This document shows positions 46,862 through 55,657 of a stretch of 64,000 nt of DNA, in pieces. Position 1 is the stretch's first letter, and each line of letters opens with the position of its first letter. The notes under the pieces were generated by a model. The model ran no database searches. It was given only the letters and a program-made list of their open reading frames with translations, and was not told the DNA's origin. Both the position numbers and the translations under genes were made by a program. The stretch comes from Halobacillus halophilus (lineage in GTDB: Bacteria; Bacillota; Bacilli; Bacillales; Halobacillaceae). The stretch is from positions 62,001 to 126,000 of the forward strand of contig NZ_JAIVAL010000005.1 of NCBI RefSeq assembly GCF_020171985.1, in the 5' to 3' direction.

Positions 46862-48571
46862 TTATTCCAAGTCTGCGTCTGTAACTGCTCCTTTTGCTGA
46901 GGAAGACACTAACTTAGCATACTTCGCTAAGATACCTGTTTTATATTTAAGTGCAGGTTTTTGCCATTCTTGTTTTCTGCGATTAAATTCTTCATCAGAA
47001 ACATCAAAATTAATTTGCTGCACATCACTGTCGATGGTAATCGTGTCTCCTTCTTTCAGAATGCCAATAGGTCCTCCCAAGGCAGCTTCCGGAGCTACGT
47101 GTCCAATCACGAAACCATGAGATCCTCCAGAGAAACGTCCATCTGTAAGCAATGCCACTTTACCTCCAAGCCCTTTTCCAACAATCATCGCTGTAATGGA
47201 TAGCATTTCCGGCATTCCTGGACCACCTCTAGGACCAACATTACGGATGACGAGCACGTCGCCCTCTTTAATTTCATCATCTACGATAGCCTGTGTAGCT
47301 TCTGCTTCACTATCATAAACCCGTGCCGGTCCTTCAAATCGGCTGATCTTTTGACCAGACATTTTTGCGACCGCCCCTTCAGGTGCAAGGTTTCCTTTAA
47401 GTACTACCAGCGGCCCGTTTGGTTTAATCGGTTTATCCAGCGGCAGAATTACTTTCTGACCTTCTTTTAAAGCTGGAGCTTCTGCTAGGTTTTCAGCTAC
47501 AGTTTTTCCAGTAACTGTAAGACAATCCCCATGCAGGAGGCCGTTTTCATGTAGTAGCTTCATAACAGCTGGAACGCCGCCGCTTTCATAAAGATCCTGC
47601 ATAACATACTTTCCACTTGGTTTCATATCAGCTATATGAGGGACCTCCTGGCGTACTCTTTCAAAATCATCGAGCGTCAAATCGACTCCCGCTGAATGAG
47701 CCATGGCAAGCAGGTGGAGGAATGCATTAGTGGATCCACCTAAAGCCATTACTACTGTAATCGCGTTTTCGAATGCCTCTTTAGTCATAATATCTCGAGG
47801 GTAAATACCTTTTTCTAAAAGGTCTACCACTAATTCTCCAGCTTGTTTACATTCTTGCTCCTTATAATCATTTACAGCAGGTGTTGAAGAAGAACCAGGG
47901 ATACTCATTCCAAGAGCCTCTACGGCCGAAGCCATTGTATTGGCAGTATACATTCCTCCACATGCGCCTGCCCCTGGACAAGCATTACATTCTACCTTAT
48001 GAAGCTCTTCATCATTAATTTGACCTTCATGATACTTACCTACGGCTTCAAAGGAAGACACGATATCAATATCCTCCCCATTCAGCTTACCTGGTTGAAT
48101 GGTACCTCCATATACATAGACTGAAGGAATATTCATACGTCCTAGAGACATTAAACATCCAGGGGTGGTTTTATCACAACCTCCAATTGCCACAACACCA
48201 TCGAGACGTTCAGCATTCGTCACGGTTTCAATGGAATCTGCAATTACTTCACGGCTTGGAAGAGAGTAGAACATGCCCTCATGTCCCATAGCAATTCCAT
48301 CGGAAACTGTAATTGTGTTAAAGATCATTGGAGCTCCGCCATTATGACGAGCACCATCCTTGGCTTCACGAGCCAGCCGATCAATATGTACGTTGCAAGG
48401 CGTAACCTCGCTCCATGTACTGGCAATTCCAATCATCGGCTTTTTGAAGTCCTCGTCCGTAAAACCTACTGCTCTAAGCATAGAACGGTTAGGGACACGA
48501 TTAACTCCTTCGCTGATGACTTTACTATTAATTCTTAGATCTTTTTTGAGATCTTTTTTGGATTGATCCAT
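46862..48571 (-). CDS. ilvD: Dihydroxy-acid dehydratase IlvD
   Basis: A 569-residue Fe-S dehydratase of branched-chain amino acid synthesis, converting 2,3-dihydroxy-isovalerate and -methylvalerate to the keto acids. Signatures are [34 protein letters not shown] with the cluster cysteines, and the C-terminal [18 protein letters not shown]. It stands alone: no other ilv or leu genes are in this window and no T-box leader was seen. A GTG three codons upstream is a possible start, but the AAGGGG site fits this ATG. Confidence 0.96.
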   Translation of the reverse strand: MDQSKKDLKKDLRINSKVISEGVNRVPNRSMLRAVGFTDEDFKKPMIGIASTWSEVTPCNVHIDRLAREAKDGARHNGGAPMIFNTITVSDGIAMGHEGMFYSLPSREVIADSIETVTNAERLDGVVAIGGCDKTTPGCLMSLGRMNIPSVYVYGGTIQPGKLNGEDIDIVSSFEAVGKYHEGQINDEELHKVECNACPGAGACGGMYTANTMASAVEALGMSIPGSSSTPAVNDYKEQECKQAGELVVDLLEKGIYPRDIMTKEAFENAITVVMALGGSTNAFLHLLAMAHSAGVDLTLDDFERVRQEVPHIADMKPSGKYVMQDLYESGGVPAVMKLLHENGLLHGDCLTVTGKTVAENLAEAPALKEGQKVILPLDKPIKPNGPLVVLKGNLAPEGAVAKMSGQKISRFEGPARVYDSEAEATQAIVDDEIKEGDVLVIRNVGPRGGPGMPEMLSITAMIVGKGLGGKVALLTDGRFSGGSHGFVIGHVAPEAALGGPIGILKEGDTITIDSDVQQINFDVSDEEFNRRKQEWQKPALKYKTGILAKYAKLVSSSAKGAVTDADLE

Positions 48572-48615
48572 CTCCTGCACCCCTTATCTTTTTATGTGTC
48601 GATTTTTGAAACAAC

Positions 48616-48646
48616 TTATTATGATGATACTAACTAGGAGAAGTAA
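48616..48646 (-). promoter_or_regulatory. Predicted SigA promoter of ilvD, with a near-cre element upstream
   Basis: TTGCCT and TATCAT are 17 bp apart on the minus strand, about 50-75 bases before the start. A cre-like TGTAAAACGCTTTCA lies further upstream at 48686-48700 (one base too long against the CcpA consensus). CodY or CcpA control is possible but not shown. Confidence 0.45.
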
Positions 48647-48961
48647 AGGCAATGACTTTTCTGAAAATATAAAACTTTCTTTTAATGTAAAACGCTTTCA
48701 ATATGTTAACACTCCACATTTGATGAATAATTTGGTAAACCAACAAAATTTGCACACATTCTTCAGGAATTCATTACAAATTTCATTCTCAAAGTATGAT
48801 AAAATAAGGAGCGTGTGGTAAATAAGGAACGAAAATGACTTAGTAAACTTTTTACCCAATTGACATAAACTATGTGTAGATAAGTTTATCCTTTAGCCCT
48901 CAATTTTTTAAGGGCTCAAGGCAGGATAATAGAAAAACAACTTTAAATGGGACTGGTGTTC

Positions 48962-49882
48962 ATGGAAACTAAAGAAAAAATCTATAATAAATTATTAAAG
49001 CTTGTTAAAAAAGACAACGTGAAGGTAAATGAGAGGTTAAAAGACCACTTATATACGAAACTTGGAGGCAAAGCTGATTTTTTCATTACTCCTACCACTT
49101 TTCAAGAAGTTCAGAACGTAGTCAAGCTATCCAACGAAGATAATATTCCTTTCACTCTGCTTGGGAACGGTTCCAATCTGATCATTAAAGATGGAGGGAT
49201 TCGTGGAATTGTTATTAATTTAAAACACTTAAACGATATATCCTCTGAAGGAAATACCGTGGTCGCTCAGAGCGGAGCAAGAATTATTGACGCCTCCAGG
49301 CACGCCTTAAAGCATAGTCTTTCAGGACTTGAGTTTGCCTGTGGTATACCGGGGACAGTCGGCGGTGCATTGTATATGAATGCAGGAGCTTACGGCGGTG
49401 AAATTAAGGATGTCCTGGATTATGCCTATGTAGTAGATAAAGAAGGGAACCTTGTGAAAAGGCTGGCTTCCGAATTAAACCTTGATTATCGTACAAGTAA
49501 CATTCCTGAGAATGGAGACATTGTACTAGAAGCAACCTTCAACTTAAAGCCTGCATCTTATGAAGATATTAAAGCTGTTATGGATGATTTAACGTATAAA
49601 AGGGAATCTAAACAGCCTCTTGAATATCCTTCGTGCGGCAGCGTATTCAAGCGTCCGCCTGGATATTTTGCCGGTAAACTAATTCAGGATAGTAAACTTC
49701 AAGGAACGAATATTGGAGGAGCTGAGGTATCTACAAAACATGCGGGATTCATTGTAAATAAAAATAATGCCTCCACTACAGATTACATTTCTTTAATCGA
49801 ACACGTCCAGCGAACTGTGAAAGATAAATTTGGCGTAGATTTAGAGAGAGAAGTCCGAATCATTGGTGAAGACTCTGATTAA
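48962..49882 (+). CDS. murB: UDP-N-acetylenolpyruvoylglucosamine reductase MurB
   Basis: A 306-residue FAD-dependent reductase that makes UDP-MurNAc for peptidoglycan. The FAD-binding domain ([59 protein letters not shown]) and the C-terminal [13 protein letters not shown] with the catalytic serine region identify it, of the type with a tyrosine-loop deletion (MurB type II). Both candidate ATGs (48947 and 48962) have weak ribosome sites; the second gives the usual family length. It is monocistronic and separated from the mur/fts cluster. Confidence 0.92.
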   Translation: METKEKIYNKLLKLVKKDNVKVNERLKDHLYTKLGGKADFFITPTTFQEVQNVVKLSNEDNIPFTLLGNGSNLIIKDGGIRGIVINLKHLNDISSEGNTVVAQSGARIIDASRHALKHSLSGLEFACGIPGTVGGALYMNAGAYGGEIKDVLDYAYVVDKEGNLVKRLASELNLDYRTSNIPENGDIVLEATFNLKPASYEDIKAVMDDLTYKRESKQPLEYPSCGSVFKRPPGYFAGKLIQDSKLQGTNIGGAEVSTKHAGFIVNKNNASTTDYISLIEHVQRTVKDKFGVDLEREVRIIGEDSD

Positions 49883-49885
49883 CTA

Positions 49886-49919
49886 AAAAGGATTCAGTCC
49901 ACACAGACTGAATCCTTTT
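49886..49919 (+). terminator. Terminator of murB
   Basis: The perfect 14-bp stem AAAAGGATTCAGTC/GACTGAATCCTTTT with a 6-base loop has a T-rich 3' side. Confidence 0.9.
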
Positions 49920-50082
49920 CTTAGTTTATCCTTAAAACTTAATCACCTTAAGCTTATAAGCTCCATTTCGAATATGGAGCATTTCTTATCTGGGAAAATC
50001 CCTGCATTGCTGAGCACGTCAACTTTTCCATCTTGTTCTTTTATTTTAGACTGACCTATACTAAAAAGTCAGTCTTCCTTCA

Positions 50083-51063
50083 TTACTTCAACTTGGCAAC
50101 AATCTTGCCTGATACATGACGGTCAGCTAAGCGTTCCAGTGCCTCAGGCACGTTATCCAAGTCCACAATTTCTGAAACCAGGGTCTCCAACTTTCCATGC
50201 CTAACCATATCAAGCATGGTGGCTCCCATTCTTCTCAAATCTTCTTGTGATTGCATGTCCGCCTTATGAATAGCGCCAAGCGCTATTTCGTGATAGGAAA
50301 TGACTTGAGTAAATGGTTTAACTTTAGAAAAATCTGGTGCTCCTGCGATATAAACCAAGTGCCCCATATGAGCTAAATACCCGAGAGATTCAGTGGCGTT
50401 CTGGCTGCTTACTGTATCTACAACAGCATCCACACCCCGTCCTTCGGTAATATCCATCACTCTAGCTTCTACCTCTTCGTTCCTGTAATCAATTACAAAA
50501 TCTGCACCTAAAAGCCTTACGTGGTCATGATTATGAGAAGAGGCTGTCGAAATTACTGTTTTTCCAGCTGCTTTAGCAAGCTGAATGCCAAAGCCTCCAA
50601 CTCCACCAGCTCCGGCATGGATAAGAAGTGTTTCAGTTTGATCCAAAGGAAGTTTACGGTGTAGCGCCTGGAAAGCAGTGTATCCAGCGGTGGGCAGTGC
50701 GGCCGCATTTACAAATGATACCCCTTCTGGAATACGAGAAATTGTATGTGCGGTTGTTATATTATACTCAGCAAAAGCCCCGTCTCTAGTTAAATCTCCG
50801 TGATACACGACAGGATCTCCAATTGACCATTCCGTTACACCTTCTCCAAGTTCTCTAATGATCCCTGCAGAATCCAAACCCAGGATATGGGGGTATGACC
50901 AATCTGGATGTCCATTGCTGGCGGTTTTATAATCAACGGGATTTAAACCAGCAGCGTGTACTTCAATTAATACCTCTCCTTTGCATGGTTTAGGTGGCTC
51001 CACATTTTCAACCTTCATATCTTTCCAGTGGCTGTCTCCACGAAGCAGTAAAGCTTTCATCAT
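50083..51063 (-). CDS. Zinc-independent MDR alcohol dehydrogenase/quinone reductase-like protein
   Basis: A 326-residue medium-chain dehydrogenase/reductase: N-terminal GroES-like fold (AGLNPVDYK, HILGLDSAGIIRELGEGV), NADPH-binding HAGAGGVGGFGIQLAKAAG, and the C-terminal HVSGKIVAKL end. There are no zinc ligands of the classical alcohol dehydrogenases, so it fits the quinone oxidoreductase (QOR) group, which reduces quinones or enals. A double ATG follows AGGGAG. Single gene; substrate not known. Confidence 0.87.
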   Translation of the reverse strand: MMKALLLRGDSHWKDMKVENVEPPKPCKGEVLIEVHAAGLNPVDYKTASNGHPDWSYPHILGLDSAGIIRELGEGVTEWSIGDPVVYHGDLTRDGAFAEYNITTAHTISRIPEGVSFVNAAALPTAGYTAFQALHRKLPLDQTETLLIHAGAGGVGGFGIQLAKAAGKTVISTASSHNHDHVRLLGADFVIDYRNEEVEARVMDITEGRGVDAVVDTVSSQNATESLGYLAHMGHLVYIAGAPDFSKVKPFTQVISYHEIALGAIHKADMQSQEDLRRMGATMLDMVRHGKLETLVSEIVDLDNVPEALERLADRHVSGKIVAKLK

Positions 51064-51250
51064 AAGTCACTCCCTATTTTAAAATGTTGTCCATCACTTA
51101 CTTTATGGTAATTCCCTTTCATAGAAAAAGGATTTGCTCACGTAAGGGTTGATTGGTTGTTACACTGCGATCGACGGCTTATAACTCCTCCCTTACCAAT
51201 GGGCACCGATACATGGCTTAAAACGGGAGTTTAATGCCGAACAAATGCTA
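51064..51250. other. Intergenic leader with self-complementary segments
   Basis: Between the reductase gene and the ypjP terminator there is no gene. Short complementary blocks (GTAAGGG with CCCTTAC, AACTCC with GGAGTT, ATTGG with CCAAT) suggest a structured leader or decayed repeat. It has no match to a riboswitch class I know. Confidence 0.3.
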
Positions 51251-51253
51251 AAA

Positions 51254-51279
51254 AAACGACCCCGCTATCAGGGCCGTTT
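51254..51279 (-). terminator. Terminator of the ypjP-like gene
   Basis: A stem AAACG-CCCC/GGG-CGTTT with a loop is followed on the minus strand by TTTTTTTAGC. Confidence 0.75.
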
Positions 51280-51287
51280 CATATCTC

Positions 51288-51887
51288 TTATGACATCCAT
51301 TTAGGAGGAGTGTTTTTCTCCCAATAAATTTCTCCAATAAAGTGGTGTTTAGTAAAGTTGTCCTCGCTTAAGTGATAATGAAAATTGAACCAGTATCCTT
51401 CACCTGGCCGTTTATCACGACGGACGTGGAAACGAGCTTCTTCTTCATTGGTTCGATGATTGTATAAGTTAAAGATTTTCTCTCCATATCCAGGAGTAAG
51501 CTGCTCTGTTATTTCATAATAGGGAGCTTGTTCATCCGCTTTTGTAAGAAGCATCTCTACAACTTCTTCAATTTTAGGAAGAATCTCTTCCGTCATTTCA
51601 GCATCTATTTTATCGAGTATTTTAGGTCCCATTTTTGTAATCGTTTGTTCTTTAGCCTGGGCCATAATGATATCAACCGGATCTTCATCCAGATTTTCTG
51701 TTTCAATAGAACTTTCATCAATAAGAGGTTCCTCAATAGATAGAGGTATCTCTTTTTCTTCACTAGAATCTTCTGAAGTCATTTCTTTTTCTGCTGACTC
51801 AGCAGCAAGTTCTGTAGGAGGTATATATAAACCTAACGTAAGTACGGATATTAATATAACAAATATCTTTCTGCCCCATAATTTCAT
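51288..51887 (-). CDS. ypjP: YpjP-family secreted or membrane-anchored protein
   Basis: A 199-residue protein. It has an N-terminal signal or anchor helix (KIFVILISVLTLGLYIPP), a strongly acidic middle (residues 30-75, Glu/Asp/Ser rich) and a conserved C-terminal domain (GEKIFNLYNHRTNEEEARFHVRRDKRPGEGYWFNFHYH, ending IYWEKNTPPKWMS) identical in pattern to B. subtilis YpjP. Function unknown. The acidic middle is longer than I recall for B. subtilis, as expected in a halophile. Confidence 0.85.
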   Translation of the reverse strand: MKLWGRKIFVILISVLTLGLYIPPTELAAESAEKEMTSEDSSEEKEIPLSIEEPLIDESSIETENLDEDPVDIIMAQAKEQTITKMGPKILDKIDAEMTEEILPKIEEVVEMLLTKADEQAPYYEITEQLTPGYGEKIFNLYNHRTNEEEARFHVRRDKRPGEGYWFNFHYHLSEDNFTKHHFIGEIYWEKNTPPKWMS

Positions 51888-52089
51888 AAAAAATTAGCTC
51901 CTTTATATAGGCTCCTCTTAGATTTTATCATTTCAAACAAGAAAGTCTATATGAAAACGCAAACAATTTCGAATATTTCATGACAATCAGAATATACGTT
52001 CAGCTATATGCCTTTCATGTACATGGTTTTTCTATCGAGGGGCATCCTTAAAGGTGAAACCTACTTTATTAATAACTGGAGGAAAAGTC

Positions 52090-52704
52090 ATGCAATCTCA
52101 AAATCAAACGCAATCAAATGAGGCAATGCAGCCTAATATGGCCCCTAATCAGAACCATGGCGGCCATGAGTTGTTCGACGCTCACGAGGTAATAGCCGGG
52201 GTAATCAGTATGCTGGATCAATATCAGATGTATGATCAACACATTCAAGATCAGGAACTAAAAGACATTTTACACCGTCAATCCACTTTCGTTACCCAGA
52301 TGTACAATACTGTTGTCCAAAGCTTTCAAACTGGTCAGGATCCCAAAATGCCTACCCAGCAATATAGGATGCAACAGAACAACAATGCTGTGTATGGTCT
52401 GAAACCCGGGCAGCCTAAAAAGCCAAACCAGTCCGTTAATGAGCTTTCTGATCAGGGGTTATCTGCTTACATGCTGGGTCAAACTAAATCGCTGGCTTCA
52501 CTACTAACGATGACTGCACTCGAAATGACAAACCCTGTCCTTCGACGTGTCATTTCTGACAGTGTCCCTAACTTCATTGAGATGAGCTATGAAATATTCC
52601 TTTATCAAAATAAAAATGGATACTACCAGGTGCCTCAATTAAACCAGCAGGATATGAACCAAATGCTTCAAAGTTATCAGCCTGCTCCAATACAAACTCA
52701 TTAA
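52090..52704 (+). CDS. CotF-family spore coat protein with Gln/Pro-rich linkers
   Basis: A 204-residue protein with a Gln/Asn-rich start, a first CotF-like helix pair (GGHELFDAHEVIAGVISMLDQYQMYDQHIQDQELKDILHRQ) and a second (SDQGLSAYMLGQTKSLASLLTMTALEMTNPVLRRVISDSVPNFIEMSYEIFLYQNKNGYY). These are joined and ended by Gln/Pro-rich stretches. CotF-family proteins are late spore coat components. The ATG follows GGAGG by 7 bases; a longer frame starting at 52054 has no such site. It is single, with a terminator. Confidence 0.85.
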   Translation: MQSQNQTQSNEAMQPNMAPNQNHGGHELFDAHEVIAGVISMLDQYQMYDQHIQDQELKDILHRQSTFVTQMYNTVVQSFQTGQDPKMPTQQYRMQQNNNAVYGLKPGQPKKPNQSVNELSDQGLSAYMLGQTKSLASLLTMTALEMTNPVLRRVISDSVPNFIEMSYEIFLYQNKNGYYQVPQLNQQDMNQMLQSYQPAPIQTH

Positions 52705-52711
52705 TATTATC

Positions 52712-52749
52712 AAAAAAGCTGGAGCCCCATTTCTTACTCCAGCTTTTTT
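52712..52749 (+). terminator. Terminator after the coat protein gene
   Basis: The perfect 13-bp stem AAAAAAGCTGGAG/CTCCAGCTTTTTT has a 12-base loop and a T-rich 3' side. Confidence 0.9.
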
Positions 52750-52826
52750 CATCTCCTCTAGACAAACACACTTCCTCCCCTCGTTAAATATGCTACTTGT
52801 ATCCTACTGTTAAGGAGGGTCTGCAA

Positions 52827-53594
52827 GTGAAATTATTAACGAAAACCTGGCTCGAGGAACATGGCACCCATTTAGCCTCGTGGAAACAAAGCTCTTTTAG
52901 AGATTTTTCCAACATGATGAATGAAAAGGAACACCTTTATCCTTGTGTCCCAGGTAAAAAGGGATTTAACTCTGACTCGCTGCGTTTTGGTTTTGCAGAT
53001 AGTCCTGACTCCCCAAATGCTTGCAAACAAGCTGCTGAGTATTTAAAACAATACAGTGAAATCTCCAGAGATACTGGAAAATACGCGTCCCTTATTCTAT
53101 TCTTCAATACAGAAACACAGGAAAGGGATATAGAGCACTATCAAGCTCTCTTTTGGAAGATTTTAAATAATCTTCATACTTATGACGAGAAGTCTTGGCC
53201 TGAAGATATCCCATTAGACCCTTCTCAAAGTGCTTGGGAATTCTGCTTTCACGGAGAACCTTACTTTGTGTTTTGTGCTACACCAGCCCATCAAAATAGA
53301 AAAAGTCGTTTTTTTCCTTATTTACTTCTAGCCTTTCAGCCCCGCTTTGTATTTGATGAGATCAATAGTGAGACCCCTCAAGGCCGAAAGCTAAAAAAGA
53401 TTATTCGCACACGCCTGAAAAATTATGATCACTACCCCATCCATCCCGATTTAAAATGGTACGGTGAGGAAGGAAATCTTGAATGGAAGCAATATTTTTT
53501 AAGAGACGATCATTCTTCTCTTTCAAAATGTCCTTTCAGCGGGAAGAACCAATCTCCATCACAAGGGAATGATAATGAAACAGGAGGGAAATAG
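52827..53594 (+). CDS. YqcI/YcgG-family protein, possible heme-dependent N-/C-oxygenase
   Basis: A 255-residue YqcI/YcgG-family protein. The family landmarks are PCVPGKKGFNSDSLRFGF (from residue 39), the central WEFCFHGEPYFVFCATPAHQNRKSRFFPYLLLAFQPRFVFDEI and a late HPDLKWYGEEGNLEWKQYFL. As I recall, some heme proteins of this type hydroxylate arginine-like guanidino substrates in natural-product pathways (for example DcsA in cycloserine synthesis); this link is from memory. The gene starts with GTG 7 bases after GGAGGG and is 31 bases before an arginine-deiminase-fold gene in the same operon, which suits guanidino chemistry. Confidence 0.72.
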   Translation: MKLLTKTWLEEHGTHLASWKQSSFRDFSNMMNEKEHLYPCVPGKKGFNSDSLRFGFADSPDSPNACKQAAEYLKQYSEISRDTGKYASLILFFNTETQERDIEHYQALFWKILNNLHTYDEKSWPEDIPLDPSQSAWEFCFHGEPYFVFCATPAHQNRKSRFFPYLLLAFQPRFVFDEINSETPQGRKLKKIIRTRLKNYDHYPIHPDLKWYGEEGNLEWKQYFLRDDHSSLSKCPFSGKNQSPSQGNDNETGGK

Positions 53595-53625
53595 TATAAA
53601 GAGATATATAAAGGAGTAAGCGATC

Positions 53626-54564
53626 ATGAATCTACCTATACAATGTTGGAATGAATACGATGAATTAAAGACGGTAGTAGTCTGTTCACCGCCGGCTTTA
53701 GAGATCCCTGATCAACAAACGGCTGAGAACGTTCAATGGCTTAAACCATTTGATCCGGCTAAAATCGTTCATCAATTCGAAACACTAGTTCAATCGATGA
53801 AACAAGAAGGCGTCCAGGTTATCGATTATTCAGAATACTTATCACAAGATGACCGAAACTTTAATCAACAGCTAGTCAGTCGAATCTTTGTCCGGGATTT
53901 AGCTTGTGCATTTGGCCGTACACTCCTTCCCGGCAAAGCCGGTACATCTATGAGAAAACCTGAATATGTCCATAGCCATAGTGTATTTCAAGAGTGGTGG
54001 GATGAACGTACATTTCCCATACAAGCAAATAACAAGTGGAATTCTTTAGAATATGGGGATGTCATTGTATTAAACGAGGATGCTGTTTTAATTAATGCAG
54101 GACTTCGAACAAGTATGGAATCTTTGGATGATATACAACTTCACATCAGAAAAGCAGGTTTTTCAGAAGTTGGCGTCATTGACTTGCCACGCAGGTCCGA
54201 TACACTCCATTTAGATATGAATTGTAATGTAGCAGGTGAAAGACTGCTCCTCACTAAGAATTATTTACGCTATTTTCCCATTGAGATTCTGGACGGCCAA
54301 AGCCGTTACTGTATGTTTCATGAATTCATTGAACGTCATGGATTTACATTAGTTTGGACTGATAAAGTTAAAAATACGGTGCCGGACATTAATTTTCTTA
54401 CCCTTAACCCGGAGACTATACTTGTAAGCAAACAACTCAACAAAAAGATAATTCAGCAATCTCCCCACTTGCGTAGAAAAAATCTAATTGAAATAGAGAT
54501 CTCCGAATTAGAAAAAGGGGGCGGAGGAATCCGCTGCATGACTTTGCCACTGAAGAGAAGCTAA
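53626..54564 (+). CDS. Arginine deiminase/amidinotransferase-fold (guanidino-modifying) enzyme
   Basis: A 312-residue protein of the guanidino-modifying enzyme superfamily. By position: IFVRD (Arg90-Asp91), LEYGDV with Glu142 and Asp145, LHLDMN with His195 and Asp197 (the H-x-D pair), and the catalytic Cys304 in GGGGIRCMTLP. These match the Glu/His/Cys machinery of arginine deiminases and DDAHs. The length is shorter than classic arginine deiminase (about 400), nearer to DDAH-like or amidinotransferase-like members. Second gene of the operon with the YqcI/YcgG protein. The exact substrate (arginine, hydroxyarginine, methylarginine) is unknown. Confidence 0.85.
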   Translation: MNLPIQCWNEYDELKTVVVCSPPALEIPDQQTAENVQWLKPFDPAKIVHQFETLVQSMKQEGVQVIDYSEYLSQDDRNFNQQLVSRIFVRDLACAFGRTLLPGKAGTSMRKPEYVHSHSVFQEWWDERTFPIQANNKWNSLEYGDVIVLNEDAVLINAGLRTSMESLDDIQLHIRKAGFSEVGVIDLPRRSDTLHLDMNCNVAGERLLLTKNYLRYFPIEILDGQSRYCMFHEFIERHGFTLVWTDKVKNTVPDINFLTLNPETILVSKQLNKKIIQQSPHLRRKNLIEIEISELEKGGGGIRCMTLPLKRS

Positions 54565-54601
54565 ATGGACAAGCACGCGTTATTTCTCAAATTAAACCTT
54601 C

Positions 54602-54634
54602 AAGCCAGGCAGGAAAGTATTCCATGCCTGGCTT
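54602..54634. terminator. Bidirectional terminator
   Basis: The perfect 10-bp stem AAGCCAGGCA/TGCCTGGCTT lies between convergent operons. The T tracts are weak. Confidence 0.65.
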
Positions 54635-54642
54635 GCCTGTCT

Positions 54643-55017
54643 CTATTTAAACTCTTTATTTAATGAAGCAAAGATCTCTTCCACATTTTTTCCTACACTG
54701 GATTCCACAGCAGCCAGATAAGCTCCTTCCAAAATCGGGGCAGAAGTAAGATGAACGTTTTCAAAACCAAGCGTCTCAATCGCCATCTCTGCATTCATTT
54801 GAGCACTTCCAATATCATAAAAGACAATTGTTCCTTTTTCATTGTGTATATTTTGAATAGCCATTTGTATCCGCTCAAAGTTAGTACCAATCTCTCCACC
54901 TTCAAGTCCCCCGGCTGCTTCCACAGGGATCTCCCCAACTACTTGCTGTAAAATTTCACAGATTCCCGCAGCAGCTTTTTCACTATGTGAAACTAGTACA
55001 ATTCCAACATGTGACAT
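54643..55017 (-). CDS. dhaM: PTS-dependent dihydroxyacetone kinase phosphotransferase subunit DhaM
   Basis: A 124-residue EIIA-Man-like domain: VGIVLVSHSEKAAAG with the phospho-acceptor His11, then EGGEIGTNFERIQMAIQ. DhaM takes phosphate from HPr and passes it to DhaL-ADP. It consists of the EIIA domain only, without the HPr and EI extensions of E. coli DhaM, as usual in Firmicutes. It is the last gene of dhaKLM. Confidence 0.94.
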   Translation of the reverse strand: MSHVGIVLVSHSEKAAAGICEILQQVVGEIPVEAAGGLEGGEIGTNFERIQMAIQNIHNEKGTIVFYDIGSAQMNAEMAIETLGFENVHLTSAPILEGAYLAAVESSVGKNVEEIFASLNKEFK

Positions 55018-55021
55018 GGCT

Positions 55022-55642
55022 TTACTCGTCTCCTTTTATACAGTCTGCCAGAGCTTCAAATACATAGTAGGAGGACATGGCTCCTGGATCTATATGGCCC
55101 TTTGACCGTTCTTTTAAATAAGCGGCACGTCCTTTGGTTGCCACAAGATCTTTAGTTTTTTCCATGGAAGCTTGTGCGGTATCAAGGATAAGCTGACGAT
55201 CAAATTCCTGGACTTCGCTCATTTGATCTGCCAACGGTTCCCAAACATCGAGCATTGTTTTTTCTCCGGCTTCTGCTTTTCCACGTTGTTTAATTCCAGC
55301 GACGGCCTCCTTCAACGCTGAAGAGAATGTTTGAAAATCAACGTTTTCTGCACCTTTTACCGCAGTCGACATTTTTAAAAATACGGTACCATATAAAGGT
55401 CCGGAAGCTCCGCCTACTTTAGACATCAATGTGGTGGCCACGTCTTTCCAGACTCCGGACACATCTGAGTAATCTTCTCCAGATATTTTATTTACTGCTT
55501 CCTGAAAGCCACGGGCCATATTAATCCCATGATCTCCATCGCCGATGGCCTGATCCAGCGAAGTTAGTTCATCTTTATTGCTTTGAACCTTATCGTTAAT
55601 GTTATGAATCCACTCTAGCGCATGGCTGACTTCCAACTTCAT
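55022..55642 (-). CDS. dhaL: Dihydroxyacetone kinase ADP-binding subunit DhaL
   Basis: A 206-residue helical barrel protein with the nucleotide and Mg site DQAIGDGDHGINMARGF and the SGPLYGTVFLKM motif, ending in SKGHIDPGAMSSYYVF. It holds the ADP cofactor that cycles as ATP to phosphorylate dihydroxyacetone bound by DhaK. It lies between dhaK and dhaM with tight spacing, and GGGAGG precedes its ATG. Confidence 0.95.
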   Translation of the reverse strand: MKLEVSHALEWIHNINDKVQSNKDELTSLDQAIGDGDHGINMARGFQEAVNKISGEDYSDVSGVWKDVATTLMSKVGGASGPLYGTVFLKMSTAVKGAENVDFQTFSSALKEAVAGIKQRGKAEAGEKTMLDVWEPLADQMSEVQEFDRQLILDTAQASMEKTKDLVATKGRAAYLKERSKGHIDPGAMSSYYVFEALADCIKGDE

Positions 55643-55657
55643 GTGATTACCTCCCTT

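Noticed and set aside
48581-48946. T-box or other leader before ilvD, and a promoter before murB
   Set aside because: No T-box sequence, specifier loop or antiterminator is present. Only an ordinary promoter and a near-cre element were seen. A TTGACA before murB lacks a well-spaced -10.
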